A stretch of DNA of 64,000 nt from an uncultured Clostridium sp. (GTDB taxonomy: Bacteria > Bacillota > Clostridia > TANB77 > CAG-508): NCBI GenBank assembly GCA_947571115.1, contig CANOWW010000011.1, forward strand, positions 1-64,000, written 5' to 3'. The position numbers were made by a program, and so were the translations under genes. Every line of letters starts with the position of its first letter. Positions within the stretch are counted from its first letter, which is position 1. The notes under the pieces were generated by a model. The model saw nothing but the letters and a program-made list of their open reading frames with translations, was not told the DNA's origin and searched no databases. This document shows positions 1-7,720 of this stretch, piece after piece.

Positions 1-184
1 AACTTTGGTCTTAAAAAAATGGCATTTTTTGTTGACTAAATTGTTGACAAAAATGTAAAAATTCACAAAAAATCACAAAGTGATACAAAATAGAATAGCT
101 ATTAAAAGTGGCTATTTATCAGCATTTGTTAAGTAACACATAAAAATAGAAAAAGACACAAAATGGTTAATTTTGTGCCCTGCT

Positions 185-537
185 TGGTGGAGGTGGTGGG
201 AGTCGAACCCACGTCCAACAACACTTCCACATAAACTTCTCCGAGTGCAGTTTGTTATCTAATTTCCTGCCAATCCATTTAACAAACAAAAGAGATTGGC
301 AGTAGTCTTCTAAAAATCCCACAAATGACAAAGACAATCAGTTGCTTCGTTTCCTACTAAATTGACACCTATTTTTTAGCCGTAGGTTGCTAAAAGTAGA
401 TGACGCCGCGCCTAGGCAGCGTATGCTAATTCATTATTATCAGCGTTTATATTTTGTTATGCCTTTTATAGTGGTCTGGCATCTCCACTACTCGCTATTC
501 ATGTTTCTGGGTTGCTGTCGAAACCAAATACACCCCC
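185..537 (-). ncRNA. ssrA: tmRNA (transfer-messenger RNA)
   Basis: Rescues stalled ribosomes by trans-translation. The 3' end reads as a tRNA-like T-arm and acceptor ending CCA (at 185), and the 5' end GGGGGUG (537 downward) pairs perfectly, with one G-U, with the 3' acceptor strand CACCUCC; the usual GGUUUCGACAG box follows the 5' stem. The tag reading frame runs from 444 down to 412: ADNNELAYAA then UAG, ten codons as in other tmRNAs. The C-terminus is AYAA where most tags have ALAA. The resume codon (GCU after UAAAC) is inferred from position. About 353 nt, a normal size. Short open frames here are shadows. Confidence 0.95.
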
Positions 538-646
538 ATGTCTATTTATTATATACTAATTTTCTGTAAAATGCAAGATTTTTATTGCAATATCCAAGAT
601 TTTCTGATACAATAACAAAAAAGAATAGAAAGTATAGGGGATTACA

Positions 647-1297
647 ATGAAAAATGTGGTAGGAATTTTTGTGTCATTTGCATACATAGCCATTTTAATG
701 GTAGTAGCAAAATATTTTGAGAAATTTGAGAAGGAAGCTAGTCGCAAATTTATTCATATTTTGCTTGCCAACTGGTGGCTGATTGTAATGGCATTTTTTG
801 ACGATATCAAATATGCGATAATTCCGCCGATTGCTTTTGTCATCATTAATTTTATTTCTTACAAATCGAATTTAATCAAAGTAATGGAACGTGAAGAAAC
901 GGAGCAGGAAGGCTTAGGGACAGTTTATTTTGTGATATCACTAATTCCGCTAGTGATTTTATCATTTGGGCTAACGCAAAATCCACTGATTGGGTTAACT
1001 GGCTTTTTTGTGATGACCTATGGAGATGGTTTTGCAGCATTAGTAGGGCAAACTATTCCGAGCAAAGAATATCGAATTTTTGGTGCAACCAAAACAATAG
1101 CAGGTTCGCTTACTATGTTCTTGACGGCTTGTATCATTACAATTTCGGTATTGGTTTATGCCAATACTGCCATGTGGTTTGTGAAGGCAGTTGGAATTTC
1201 GGTTGTGGCAACGATTTTAGAAGCAATATCTGCCAAAGGAACAGACAATTTAACAGTGCCCATTGTGACGTCTCTGCTGACGTATTTTATGATTTAA
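647..1297 (+). CDS. Polyprenol/phytol kinase-like membrane protein (CTP-dependent kinase family)
   Basis: A 216-residue integral membrane protein with about six or seven hydrophobic segments. It carries the SRKFIHI segment near residue 32 and a YGDGFAALVG motif near residue 127 followed by GATKTIAGS, the pattern of the dolichol kinase / phytol kinase / phosphatidate cytidylyltransferase-like family, which phosphorylates a prenol or diacylglycerol-type lipid using CTP. The exact lipid cannot be told from sequence. It lies 12 bases upstream of dxs, the first isoprenoid (MEP) pathway enzyme, which fits a role in salvage of isoprenoid alcohols. RBS-like AGGGG precedes the ATG. Confidence 0.75.
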   Translation: MKNVVGIFVSFAYIAILMVVAKYFEKFEKEASRKFIHILLANWWLIVMAFFDDIKYAIIPPIAFVIINFISYKSNLIKVMEREETEQEGLGTVYFVISLIPLVILSFGLTQNPLIGLTGFFVMTYGDGFAALVGQTIPSKEYRIFGATKTIAGSLTMFLTACIITISVLVYANTAMWFVKAVGISVVATILEAISAKGTDNLTVPIVTSLLTYFMI

Positions 1298-1309
1298 AAG
1301 GAGAAATGC

Positions 1310-3244
1310 ATGTTAGAAAAAGTAAATTATCCAGAAGATTTACGAAAGCTAAATTTAGAAGAAAAGAAGCAATTAGCCAAAGAGTTACGAGAAAAAATTA
1401 TTGAAACCGTTTCCAATACGGGGGGACATTTGGCGTCTAATTTGGGCGTGGTGGAGCTGACGATTGCGTTGCATTCGGTGTTCAATACGCCAATTGACAA
1501 AATTGTTTGGGATGTGGGACATCAGACTTATGTTCACAAAATGTTGACTGGTCGAAAAGGAAAACTGGAAACGTTGCGTCAAATGGACGGTTTGGCTGGT
1601 TTTCCAAAAGTTTCAGAAAGCATTTATGATACGTTTAACACAGGACACAGCAGTACCTCAATTTCGATTGCGTTAGGGCTTGCAAGGGCGCAGGAAATCA
1701 AAGGCGAGAAAAGTAAAGTGGTGGCTGTGATTGGCGATGGTGCTCTGACTGGCGGCATGGCGCTCGAGGCTCTCAATGACGTGGGAAGCAGTAATACCAA
1801 TATGGTGGTAATTTTAAATGATAACGAAATGAGTATTTCGAGAAATGTGGGCGGAATTTCGTTGTTACTTTCCAAATTAAGGACAAAAGGCTTGTATACG
1901 AATTTTAATATCAAGGGCAAAAAAACAATCAACAAAATTCCTTTTGTGGGGAAACGCGTTGTTAAATTAGTGCAAAAAGCGAAACGAGGCATCAAGCAAT
2001 TGGTCATTCCGAAAATGTATTTTGAGGATATTGGGTTTCGTTATTTGGGACCAATTAATGGGCATGATTTGGGCAAATTAGAAGATATTTTTCAGATTGC
2101 TAAAGAGCAGGAAGGGCCGATTTTAATTCATGTTTTGACGAAAAAAGGAAAAGGTTATAAGCCAGCAGAAGACAATCCAGATGTGTTTCACAGCACTTCA
2201 AAGTTTGACAAATTGACGGGCGAAAAAATTGGAAAGAAAAAATTTGACTATTCCAAAGTGTTTGGCGAAAAGTTAGTAAGTTTAGCTAAAACAAACAAGA
2301 ACATTGTTGCGATTACGGCAGCTATGACGGATGGAACGGGACTGAGAGAATTTGCGAATCAATTTCCAGAGCGATTTTTTGATGTGGGGATTGCGGAACA
2401 ACATGCGGTTGGGTTGGCGGCTGGCTTAAGCAAAGCTGGCATGGTTCCAGTGGTGCCAATGTATTCGTCATTTATTCAAAGGGCGTTTGACCAACTGGTG
2501 CATGATGTGGCGATTTTGGGTTTGCCAGTGGTCATTTGTTCGGACCGAAGTGGCATTGTTGGAAATGATGGCGAAACGCACCAAGGGTTGCTGGATATGG
2601 CATTCACGAATATTATCCCGAATTTTACGATTATGGCGCCCAAGGATTTTACAGAGTTGGAAGCAATGTTAGAGTTTGCAGTTAATCTCAAGAAGCCTGT
2701 ACTTTTGCGTTATCCGAGAGGTGGGGAGCAAATTACGTTTGAAAAACAGGAGGAAATTAGAGTTGGCAAATGTGAAGTTTTGCAAAAAGGGAAAGAAGTT
2801 TGTTTGATTGGAATTGGTAAATTTGTGGCGAAAGCGTACCAAGTGGCAAAAGGTTTGAAAGAAGAAGGAATAGAAGCAACTGTGATAAATGCTAGATTTT
2901 TGAAGCCGCTCGATGAATTTGTCTTGCTAGAGTGGATGAAAAAAGCGCGAATTGTGGTAACTTTGGAAGATGGAACTACGAAATGTGGTCTTGGGACGGA
3001 AGTTGAGAGTCTTGCTTTTGCGCATAAATTGAGTGCAGAAGTGGTAAAAATGGGGTACCCGGATGAATTTGTGAAGCATGGTACTTGTGAGGAAATTGAA
3101 GAAAAATATGGATTGACTGAGGAAAAAATCGTAGAGGAGATTTTGAAAATAAAAGAAGAATTAGAAGAACATAGAAGAGGAAATGGATGGTTAAAGATTT
3201 TAGAGAAGAAGAGGCAAAGCAAGCCAATGAACGAAAGTTGCTAG
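1310..3244 (+). CDS. dxs: 1-deoxy-D-xylulose-5-phosphate synthase
   Basis: Cytoplasmic thiamine-diphosphate enzyme condensing pyruvate and glyceraldehyde 3-phosphate to DXP, the first step of the MEP isoprenoid pathway. 644 residues, near the family length. N-terminal ThDP-binding part with GHQTYVHKMLTGR and GDGALTGGMALEALN (about residues 140-155), central pyrimidine-binding part with DVGIAEQHAV (about 361-370), C-terminal transketolase domain. The last ~25 residues run past the usual family end and overlap the next gene by 58 nt. The gene holds about 15 CGG trinucleotides, none of them in codon phase. Confidence 0.97.
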   Translation: MLEKVNYPEDLRKLNLEEKKQLAKELREKIIETVSNTGGHLASNLGVVELTIALHSVFNTPIDKIVWDVGHQTYVHKMLTGRKGKLETLRQMDGLAGFPKVSESIYDTFNTGHSSTSISIALGLARAQEIKGEKSKVVAVIGDGALTGGMALEALNDVGSSNTNMVVILNDNEMSISRNVGGISLLLSKLRTKGLYTNFNIKGKKTINKIPFVGKRVVKLVQKAKRGIKQLVIPKMYFEDIGFRYLGPINGHDLGKLEDIFQIAKEQEGPILIHVLTKKGKGYKPAEDNPDVFHSTSKFDKLTGEKIGKKKFDYSKVFGEKLVSLAKTNKNIVAITAAMTDGTGLREFANQFPERFFDVGIAEQHAVGLAAGLSKAGMVPVVPMYSSFIQRAFDQLVHDVAILGLPVVICSDRSGIVGNDGETHQGLLDMAFTNIIPNFTIMAPKDFTELEAMLEFAVNLKKPVLLRYPRGGEQITFEKQEEIRVGKCEVLQKGKEVCLIGIGKFVAKAYQVAKGLKEEGIEATVINARFLKPLDEFVLLEWMKKARIVVTLEDGTTKCGLGTEVESLAFAHKLSAEVVKMGYPDEFVKHGTCEEIEEKYGLTEEKIVEEILKIKEELEEHRRGNGWLKILEKKRQSKPMNESC

Positions 3245-3993
3245 AGGCGAAAATGAAGGACCAATACCAATTTGCAGTTACAAAAAATAAGATTACTCAT
3301 ACGGATTTTTTGAACCAAGCGGAAAAAGTGGTGGCTGAGAAATTTTTGCGAGAAAATGCAATTGAAAATTATCTGTTTTTTGGAGGAAATGAAGAGAACT
3401 CAGAACGCCAAATTTTGTTGTTTTATCCAGAAAAGTTTACAGCAGAAATGGTGGCAAAAAATGAGGATAAAATTGTGTCTGGGATACGAATTATTTTGCC
3501 CAAAGGGATTCATTATGAACATCGAATTTATTTGAGTGGTGTGATGAAATTAGGTGTCAAACGTGAAAAAGTGGGGGATATTGTGGTTCAAGAAAGTGGG
3601 GCAGAGTTGATTGTTTTAAACGAAGTAGCTGATTTTTTGGTCAGTAATTTGTCGGATTTGACGCGTTTTAAGAGTGCTAAAATAGAGAAAATTAGCATTT
3701 TTGAGGTGGAGCCCAAAGTGCAGGAGTTTGAAGAAATTTCTATTTTGGTGTCTTCGATGAGGCTGGATAATTTTGTTTCGGAATTGGCAAGGACTTCTCG
3801 CGCCAAAGCGATTGAGTTAATCAATGGACAACGCGTTTTTGTGAATTATAATATGGAAATGAAGGCCTCGAAGCGAATTAGCCAAGAGGATGTGATTACT
3901 ATACGAGGCAAAGGAAAGTTTGTGGTTTTTGGGCTTCAAAGACAAACGAAAAATGGAAAATTTGTGATTGAAATTAGAAAATATAAAGGATAG
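3187..3993 (+). CDS. ylmH: YlmH/RqcP2-type S4-domain RNA-binding protein
   Basis: 268 residues: an N-terminal helical part, the TDFLNQ segment (family TDFLxP) near residue 39, and a C-terminal S4 RNA-binding domain around residues 185-245 (LDNFVSELARTSRAKAIELI ... INGQRVFVNY). In Bacillus the family acts at stalled 50S-peptidyl-tRNA complexes during alanine tailing and is linked to cell division. The start at 3187 has AGAGG just upstream and places TDFL at the usual distance from the N-terminus, so the 58-nt overlap with dxs is probably real; ATG 3253 is a non-overlapping alternative. Confidence 0.88.
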   Translation: MVKDFREEEAKQANERKLLEAKMKDQYQFAVTKNKITHTDFLNQAEKVVAEKFLRENAIENYLFFGGNEENSERQILLFYPEKFTAEMVAKNEDKIVSGIRIILPKGIHYEHRIYLSGVMKLGVKREKVGDIVVQESGAELIVLNEVADFLVSNLSDLTRFKSAKIEKISIFEVEPKVQEFEEISILVSSMRLDNFVSELARTSRAKAIELINGQRVFVNYNMEMKASKRISQEDVITIRGKGKFVVFGLQRQTKNGKFVIEIRKYKG

Positions 3994-4003
3994 GGGGATT
4001 TTT

Positions 4004-4747
4004 ATGAAAAAGTTAACGCCAGAATTGAAAGAAAAAATGGGAAAAATTTTTAGCACAATTGTTATGATTAGTTTTGTTGCACCAATTGGATTTTTGATTT
4101 TTCAAATTGCGACAACGCCAACTATTGTTGAGAATGTGGATGAGAGAGTGAAAAGTGATTACATATTGATGCTTTTAGAATGTTGTTTGGGAGTTTTTGC
4201 GATGCTCCTTCCGGGCATGCTGACGAAAAAGTTTCGTTTAGAAATTTCAGGGAAAATGTATTATTTATATGTGTTTTTCTTGTATGCTGCCATTTTTTTG
4301 GGTGAAGTAAGAGAATATTATTATAAAATTCCATATTGGGACATTATTTTGCATGCGTTTAGCAGTGTTATGGTTGGATTTTTAGGATTTTCGTTAATTG
4401 ACATTTTGAACCACAATAACAACCGTGTCACTTTATCTCCGTTTTTTGTGGCGTATTTTGCATTTTGTTTTGCGGTTCAAGTTGGGGTGCTTTGGGAGGT
4501 TTACGAATTTTCTGCGGATGGTTTGTTTGGGACTGATATGCAAAAATATAAATTGCAGGGAAATATGGTTTTAACAGGAAGAGAGGCATTGAGAGATACC
4601 ATGGAAGATTTGATTGTAGATACAATTGGGGCGTTTTTTGCAAGTTCTATTGGTTATATTTCGCTCAAATATAAAAAAGGTTGGATCAATGATTTACGCA
4701 TTAAATTAAAAAGAAATAAGGAGGAAGTGACCAAAAATGAAGAATGA
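4004..4747 (+). CDS. Multi-spanning membrane protein, YjdF/DUF2238-like
   Basis: About 247 residues from ATG 4004, which has GATAGGGGG just upstream. Five or six hydrophobic segments. Conserved-looking polar motifs lie between them: GEVREYYYKIPYWDIILH in the middle and WEVYEF ... DTMEDLIVDTIGA later, resembling the YjdF-type family whose acidic and histidine residues sit at the membrane face. No enzyme function is established that I can name. It overlaps cdd by 11 bases, so it is probably co-transcribed with dxs, ylmH and cdd. Confidence 0.7.
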   Translation: MKKLTPELKEKMGKIFSTIVMISFVAPIGFLIFQIATTPTIVENVDERVKSDYILMLLECCLGVFAMLLPGMLTKKFRLEISGKMYYLYVFFLYAAIFLGEVREYYYKIPYWDIILHAFSSVMVGFLGFSLIDILNHNNNRVTLSPFFVAYFAFCFAVQVGVLWEVYEFSADGLFGTDMQKYKLQGNMVLTGREALRDTMEDLIVDTIGAFFASSIGYISLKYKKGWINDLRIKLKRNKEEVTKNEE

Positions 4748-5141
4748 TATAAAGCAAGATTTGGAATTAGCGACGAAAATGCAAACCAATAGTAGCGAGC
4801 CATATAATCATTTTTATGTGGGGGCAGTTTTAACTACGAAATCTGGGAAAAAGTATACAGGTTGTAATATTGCAAATCATGGAATACAAGCGATTTGTGC
4901 GGAACGAGTGGCTTTTGTAAAGGCGATTTCGGAAGGCGAAAAAGAATTTGAGAGCATTGTAGTGGTTGGCTCAGGGGAGCGAAATAAGGCAGAAGCATGT
5001 TTGCCTTGTGGGTATTGTAGGCAGTTTATGAGTGAGTTTGTGGATGCGAATTTTAAGGTTTTGACAGCAGATGAGAAAAAGGAAGAAGGTTATCGCGAAT
5101 ATACAATGCAAGAACTTTTGCCATTTGGATTTGAGTTGTAA
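4737..5141 (+). CDS. cdd: Cytidine deaminase
   Basis: 134 residues, the size of the homotetrameric bacterial enzyme that deaminates cytidine and deoxycytidine for pyrimidine salvage. The zinc site is complete: CAERVAF (Cys ligand and the proton-shuttling Glu) near residue 54 and PCGYCRQF near residue 91. GCNIANHG supplies the substrate-binding Asn region. The ATG overlaps the end of the upstream membrane-protein gene and is preceded by AAGGAGGAAGTG. Confidence 0.95.
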   Translation: MKNDIKQDLELATKMQTNSSEPYNHFYVGAVLTTKSGKKYTGCNIANHGIQAICAERVAFVKAISEGEKEFESIVVVGSGERNKAEACLPCGYCRQFMSEFVDANFKVLTADEKKEEGYREYTMQELLPFGFEL

Positions 5142-5148
5142 AACAATA

Positions 5149-5177
5149 TTGACATAAAATACATGATGTGATATAAT
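5149..5177 (+). promoter_or_regulatory. Sigma-A promoter for the 5208 gene
   Basis: TTGACA at 5149-5154 and TATAAT at 5172-5177 with a 17-base spacer, then AGGAGG ahead of the start at 5208. Both boxes are perfect consensus. Confidence 0.85.
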
Positions 5178-5207
5178 CACAATTATCAAAAATAGGAGGA
5201 AAATCGT

Positions 5208-5585
5208 ATGGCTAAAGTAAAAAAGCAAAAAGAAGTCAAAAAACAACAGCCAATTTCCAAAGGAATTTTTCGGCCGGTTGATCCAAAGACAGACACATGG
5301 TGCAGTTTTAAAAAGAAGGATGAAATTTCTAAGGCACCATATGGTTACGTTGCGGAGGTGGTAAGAGACAAAAAAGGGTGTTTTTTGCCAGAGCAGGTAT
5401 CACGTGGATACATTGTGCGTTCCAAACTAATAAATGGGACTTTTTATGTGCAATTTATTCCTAAAAATAATTTTTTTGGCGCAGAGCCAAATTACGTGAT
5501 TTTTTTTACAAAGAATGAAAAAAGGCGTATTTGGAATGTTATAAACACAACAAGACCAAAAAAAGCAAAACGACCGATGAGATAG
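5208..5585 (+). CDS. Small basic protein of unknown function, contains an in-frame CGG
   Basis: 125 residues with a Lys-rich N-terminus (about residues 1-18) and a basic C-terminal tail (RPKKAKRPMR). No family recognised. A consensus promoter and strong RBS (AGGAGG) say it is expressed. Codon 22 (5271-5273) is CGG. Read as an ordinary codon it gives a coherent protein; if CGG forces a +1 shift, the shifted frame meets a second CGG at once and after a second shift stops at UGA, giving a peptide of about 23 residues. Which happens is unknown. The protein could be nucleic-acid binding, judging only from charge. Confidence 0.7.
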   Translation: MAKVKKQKEVKKQQPISKGIFRPVDPKTDTWCSFKKKDEISKAPYGYVAEVVRDKKGCFLPEQVSRGYIVRSKLINGTFYVQFIPKNNFFGAEPNYVIFFTKNEKRRIWNVINTTRPKKAKRPMR

Positions 5586-5619
5586 TAGGCGGGAAATTTG
5601 AACTTAATTAAGTAAATTT

Positions 5620-5667
5620 GCAGGGAAGTCACAAATGAATTAATATGACTTCCCTGCGAATTTTTTG
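5620..5667 (+). terminator. Rho-independent terminator after the 5208 gene
   Basis: Perfect 12-bp arms (5620-5631 and 5646-5657, GCAGGGAAGTCA and its complement) with a 14-base loop, followed by GAATTTTTTG. Confidence 0.85.
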
Positions 5668-5705
5668 AAAAGATATTTGATAAAAATGATACGAAACGAA
5701 AACAC

Positions 5706-5734
5706 TTGACATAGTATGTAAGTGTTGGTATAAT
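5706..5734 (+). promoter_or_regulatory. Sigma-A promoter for the 5788 gene
   Basis: TTGACA at 5706-5711, 17-base spacer, TATAAT at 5729-5734; start codon 54 bases further on. Confidence 0.85.
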
Positions 5735-5787
5735 ATAAAAGTTGTTTTAGTAGGAATTTTCAAAAGTTTTCAAAGAATGGAGGAAAT

Positions 5788-6063
5788 ATGCGCATTGATG
5801 AAAGAACTAGGGAACGGTTTCGTGAATGGCAACGGCAGGCAGGAATAGCTATCGGACTTCGAGATTGTTTAGCGCAATTTGGTATGCAAAATGTTGTCAA
5901 ACTGGAAGCGGCGGGCAAGAATGCAGTAGTGTGTGAAACAAATACAAATACTGAAAGATATGTGTTGAGATTTGTTGACCATACTGCGTTGGTAGATGAC
6001 AACCAAGGAAAGCGAAAGACGTTTCTTGTGAAAAATGGTGTTATTCACAAGAAATGCAGTTAA
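5788..6063 (+). CDS. Small unknown protein with two in-frame CGG codons
   Basis: 91 residues, Arg-rich at the N-terminus, no family recognised. It is a monocistronic unit with a perfect promoter upstream, GGAGG 5 bases before the ATG and a terminator behind. CGG occurs in phase at codon 10 (5815) and codon 16 (5833). A +1 shift at the first CGG leads to a UAG nine codons later, so either CGG is read as an amino acid here or only an 18-19-residue peptide is made. The frame may also be foreign. Confidence 0.6.
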   Translation: MRIDERTRERFREWQRQAGIAIGLRDCLAQFGMQNVVKLEAAGKNAVVCETNTNTERYVLRFVDHTALVDDNQGKRKTFLVKNGVIHKKCS

Positions 6064-6097
6064 ACGTCAATGTAAAGAAAATTACTTATTTTTCGTG

Positions 6098-6163
6098 AAG
6101 AGAGAACTTTATGAACTGTCCGATTTAAGGGAACAGTTTATAGGTTCTCTCTTATTTATTTTG
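6098..6163 (+). terminator. Terminator after the 5788 gene
   Basis: AAGAGAGAAC (6098-6107) pairs with GTTCTCTCTT (6144-6153), with an inner ACTGTT/AACAGT stem, then a T-rich run. Confidence 0.75.
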
Positions 6164-6279
6164 TTTGAAATATAAAAAAATAACGAATTCCAATTTCTTG
6201 AAACTCGCTATTTTTCTTGTTGTTTGAACAAAAAAAGCGAGTAAATTCTACTATCGTAAAATTTCCACGCTTCTTGGCT

Positions 6280-6354
6280 TGGCTGGGCTGGTGGGATTCG
6301 AACACACGCATGCCAGAGTCAAAGTCTGGTGCCTTACCGCTTGGCTACAGCCCA
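6280..6354 (-). tRNA. tRNA-Gln (UUG)
   Basis: Complete cloverleaf read on the minus strand: acceptor TGGGCTG pairs with CAGCCCA, discriminator G and an encoded CCA (6280-6282). The anticodon loop is CUUUGAC, giving anticodon UUG. T-arm contains GTTCGAATC. Confidence 0.95.
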
Positions 6355-6370
6355 ATGTAAATTAAATTTA

Positions 6371-6448
6371 TGGGGTGGAAGATGGGACTCGAACCCACGG
6401 TCTCCAGTGCCACAAACTGGCGCGTTAACCAACTACGCCACATCCACC
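6371..6448 (-). tRNA. tRNA-His (GUG)
   Basis: Complete cloverleaf on the minus strand with encoded CCA (6371-6373) and an extra 5' G (6448) facing C73, the hallmark of tRNA-His. Anticodon loop UUGUGGC, anticodon GUG. Position 6-67 of the acceptor stem is a U-U mismatch; all other acceptor pairs are canonical. It lies 16 bases upstream of tRNA-Gln and both are probably one transcript. Confidence 0.95.
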
Positions 6449-6617
6449 ATTTATTTTGTGCTTTTTTCACAATGCTATTCCATTGTAAACCATTATTTGA
6501 ATTTTGTCAAGAGTTTTAAAAATTTTTTTCAAAATTGTAACCAATTTCTAGAAATCGAATATGATATAACATACAAATGATTTTTGAAAGAGACCAAGAG
6601 GAAAGGGGGGAATTGAT

Positions 6618-6749
6618 ATGCCAGAGAATAGAGGATGTGGATGCGGCTGTGGATTCGGTTTCGACAGTGATTGTATTTGGATCATACTTCTTATCTTGAT
6701 TATATGCTGTTGTTGTGGAAACAATGGTAATAGAGGAGGATGCTGCTAA
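6618..6749 (+). CDS. 43-residue Cys/Gly-rich membrane miniprotein
   Basis: Too short for usual gene callers. Reads MPENRGCGCGCGFGFD, then a hydrophobic stretch (WIILLILII, about residues 21-29), then CCCC and a GNNGNRGGCC tail. Ten of 43 residues are Cys. AAAGGGGGG sits upstream of the ATG and a strong terminator follows directly. Layout resembles the tiny Gly-rich single-span proteins of sporulating Firmicutes (YjcZ-type), but the Cys content is unusual and I do not recognise a family. Metal or disulfide chemistry at a membrane is only a guess. Confidence 0.7.
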   Translation: MPENRGCGCGCGFGFDSDCIWIILLILIICCCCGNNGNRGGCC

Positions 6750-6767
6750 TCCATAAGTAAAAACCAA

Positions 6768-6804
6768 AGCCCTGCGCCGAAATTGCTGGCGCAGGGTTTT
6801 TGGC
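6768..6804. terminator. Bidirectional terminator
   Basis: CCCTGCGCC (6770-6778) pairs with GGCGCAGGG (6788-6796); A-rich on the left and TTTTTGG on the right, so it can serve both the miniprotein gene and the convergent 6815 gene. Confidence 0.85.
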
Positions 6805-6814
6805 TTAGGAAACT

Positions 6815-7099
6815 TTAGAACTGGATGTTAATAATAATTTCATTGCTTTTTGTTCGTTTAATTGTAAGCTGGTTTTTTTCATACTCTCCTATCCAATACA
6901 TAGCGTTAAGAATACTTGAAAATTGCGTAGTTTGTATTTTGAAGCTGCGCAATTTAATGTGATTGGTTTTTGCAAAGTCTAGGATATCTTGCACACTAGA
7001 TGCAGTGATGATCTCTTCAGAGTTCGGCTTTTCTGAGTCAGGATCGGTTAAAAAGATCCGGTTGTTGCGAATAGTTACTGCCCATTTTTTTGTTTCCAT
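6815..7099 (-). CDS. Unknown 94-residue protein with an in-frame CGG
   Basis: Minus-strand gene with a good RBS (AGGAGG, 8 bases before the ATG). No family recognised; mixed alpha/beta composition, no membrane segment or signal peptide. Codon 14 is CGG (plus-strand 7058-7060), between NN and IF. A +1 shift here would reach UAA three codons later. It converges on the Cys-rich miniprotein gene across a shared terminator. Confidence 0.65.
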   Translation of the reverse strand: METKKWAVTIRNNRIFLTDPDSEKPNSEEIITASSVQDILDFAKTNHIKLRSFKIQTTQFSSILNAMYWIGEYEKNQLTIKRTKSNEIIINIQF

Positions 7100-7222
7100 T
7101 AATAAATCCTCCTGAATTTTACTAATACTTTCTTAGCGAAAGTGCTTGCGACATTCAAAAATTATGTCAAATATATTATAACATTCTTTATATCATTTCG
7201 TCAAGTCTTTTACTATGAGTAT

Positions 7223-7251
7223 TTGACATTTATGTAAATTTGTGGTAAAAT
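7223..7251 (+). promoter_or_regulatory. Sigma-A promoter for the 7299 gene
   Basis: TTGACA at 7223-7228, 17-base spacer, TAAAAT at 7246-7251. Confidence 0.75.
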
Positions 7252-7298
7252 ATATCATATAACAGAGGTGTTGTTTTGAAAAAAGGAAGGAGAATGAT

Positions 7299-7589
7299 AT
7301 GGACAACATAGGAATGGCAATTTTGATTTTTTTGGCAATTGGCACACCAATTCTTGCCTTGTATACAATCGTATACAAGTGTGCTGCTGACTCAATAAGC
7401 GAATTGCAGCATCATCTGAAATGTGTAGAGAATTTAAGAGAGAGAGTGGCTCTTATCAATGGTGAAGAGGAGACGCTTGAAATGTTAGATGAGGCAATTG
7501 AACAAATTGAGGAGCAATTAGAAACGCATTGGGGAAGAAAGATTGTTAAAGAAAAAAAGGAAAATTCTTACTCCAAAGAAATTTGGTAA
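7299..7589 (+). CDS. Small membrane-anchored coiled-coil protein, unknown
   Basis: 96 residues: one N-terminal transmembrane segment (about residues 5-26) followed by an acidic heptad-like helix (about 33-75, rich in Glu and Leu) and a basic tail. Own promoter, GGAAGGAGAATG RBS and terminator, so a single-gene unit. No family recognised; the layout suits a membrane-tethered scaffold. Confidence 0.7.
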   Translation: MDNIGMAILIFLAIGTPILALYTIVYKCAADSISELQHHLKCVENLRERVALINGEEETLEMLDEAIEQIEEQLETHWGRKIVKEKKENSYSKEIW

Positions 7590-7608
7590 TTTCTGGAGAA
7601 ACGGGAAG

Positions 7609-7645
7609 ACACAGTAAAAAGATATTCTTTGCTGTGTTTTTTCGT
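7609..7645 (+). terminator. Terminator after the 7299 gene
   Basis: ACACAGTAAA pairs (one G-U) with TTTGCTGTGT, followed by TTTTTCG. Confidence 0.8.
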
Positions 7646-7720
7646 TTTTATTCTTGAAAAAAATCATAGAAGTATGTTATAATCATTTTGTTCTAAAATA
7701 AAATTTTGGGAGAAATAAAA

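Noticed and set aside
387..569. Plus-strand 60-codon ORF
   Set aside because: Antisense to the tmRNA; no RBS or coding character.
6329..6580. Plus-strand 83-codon ORF
   Set aside because: Runs antisense across the tRNA-Gln and tRNA-His genes.
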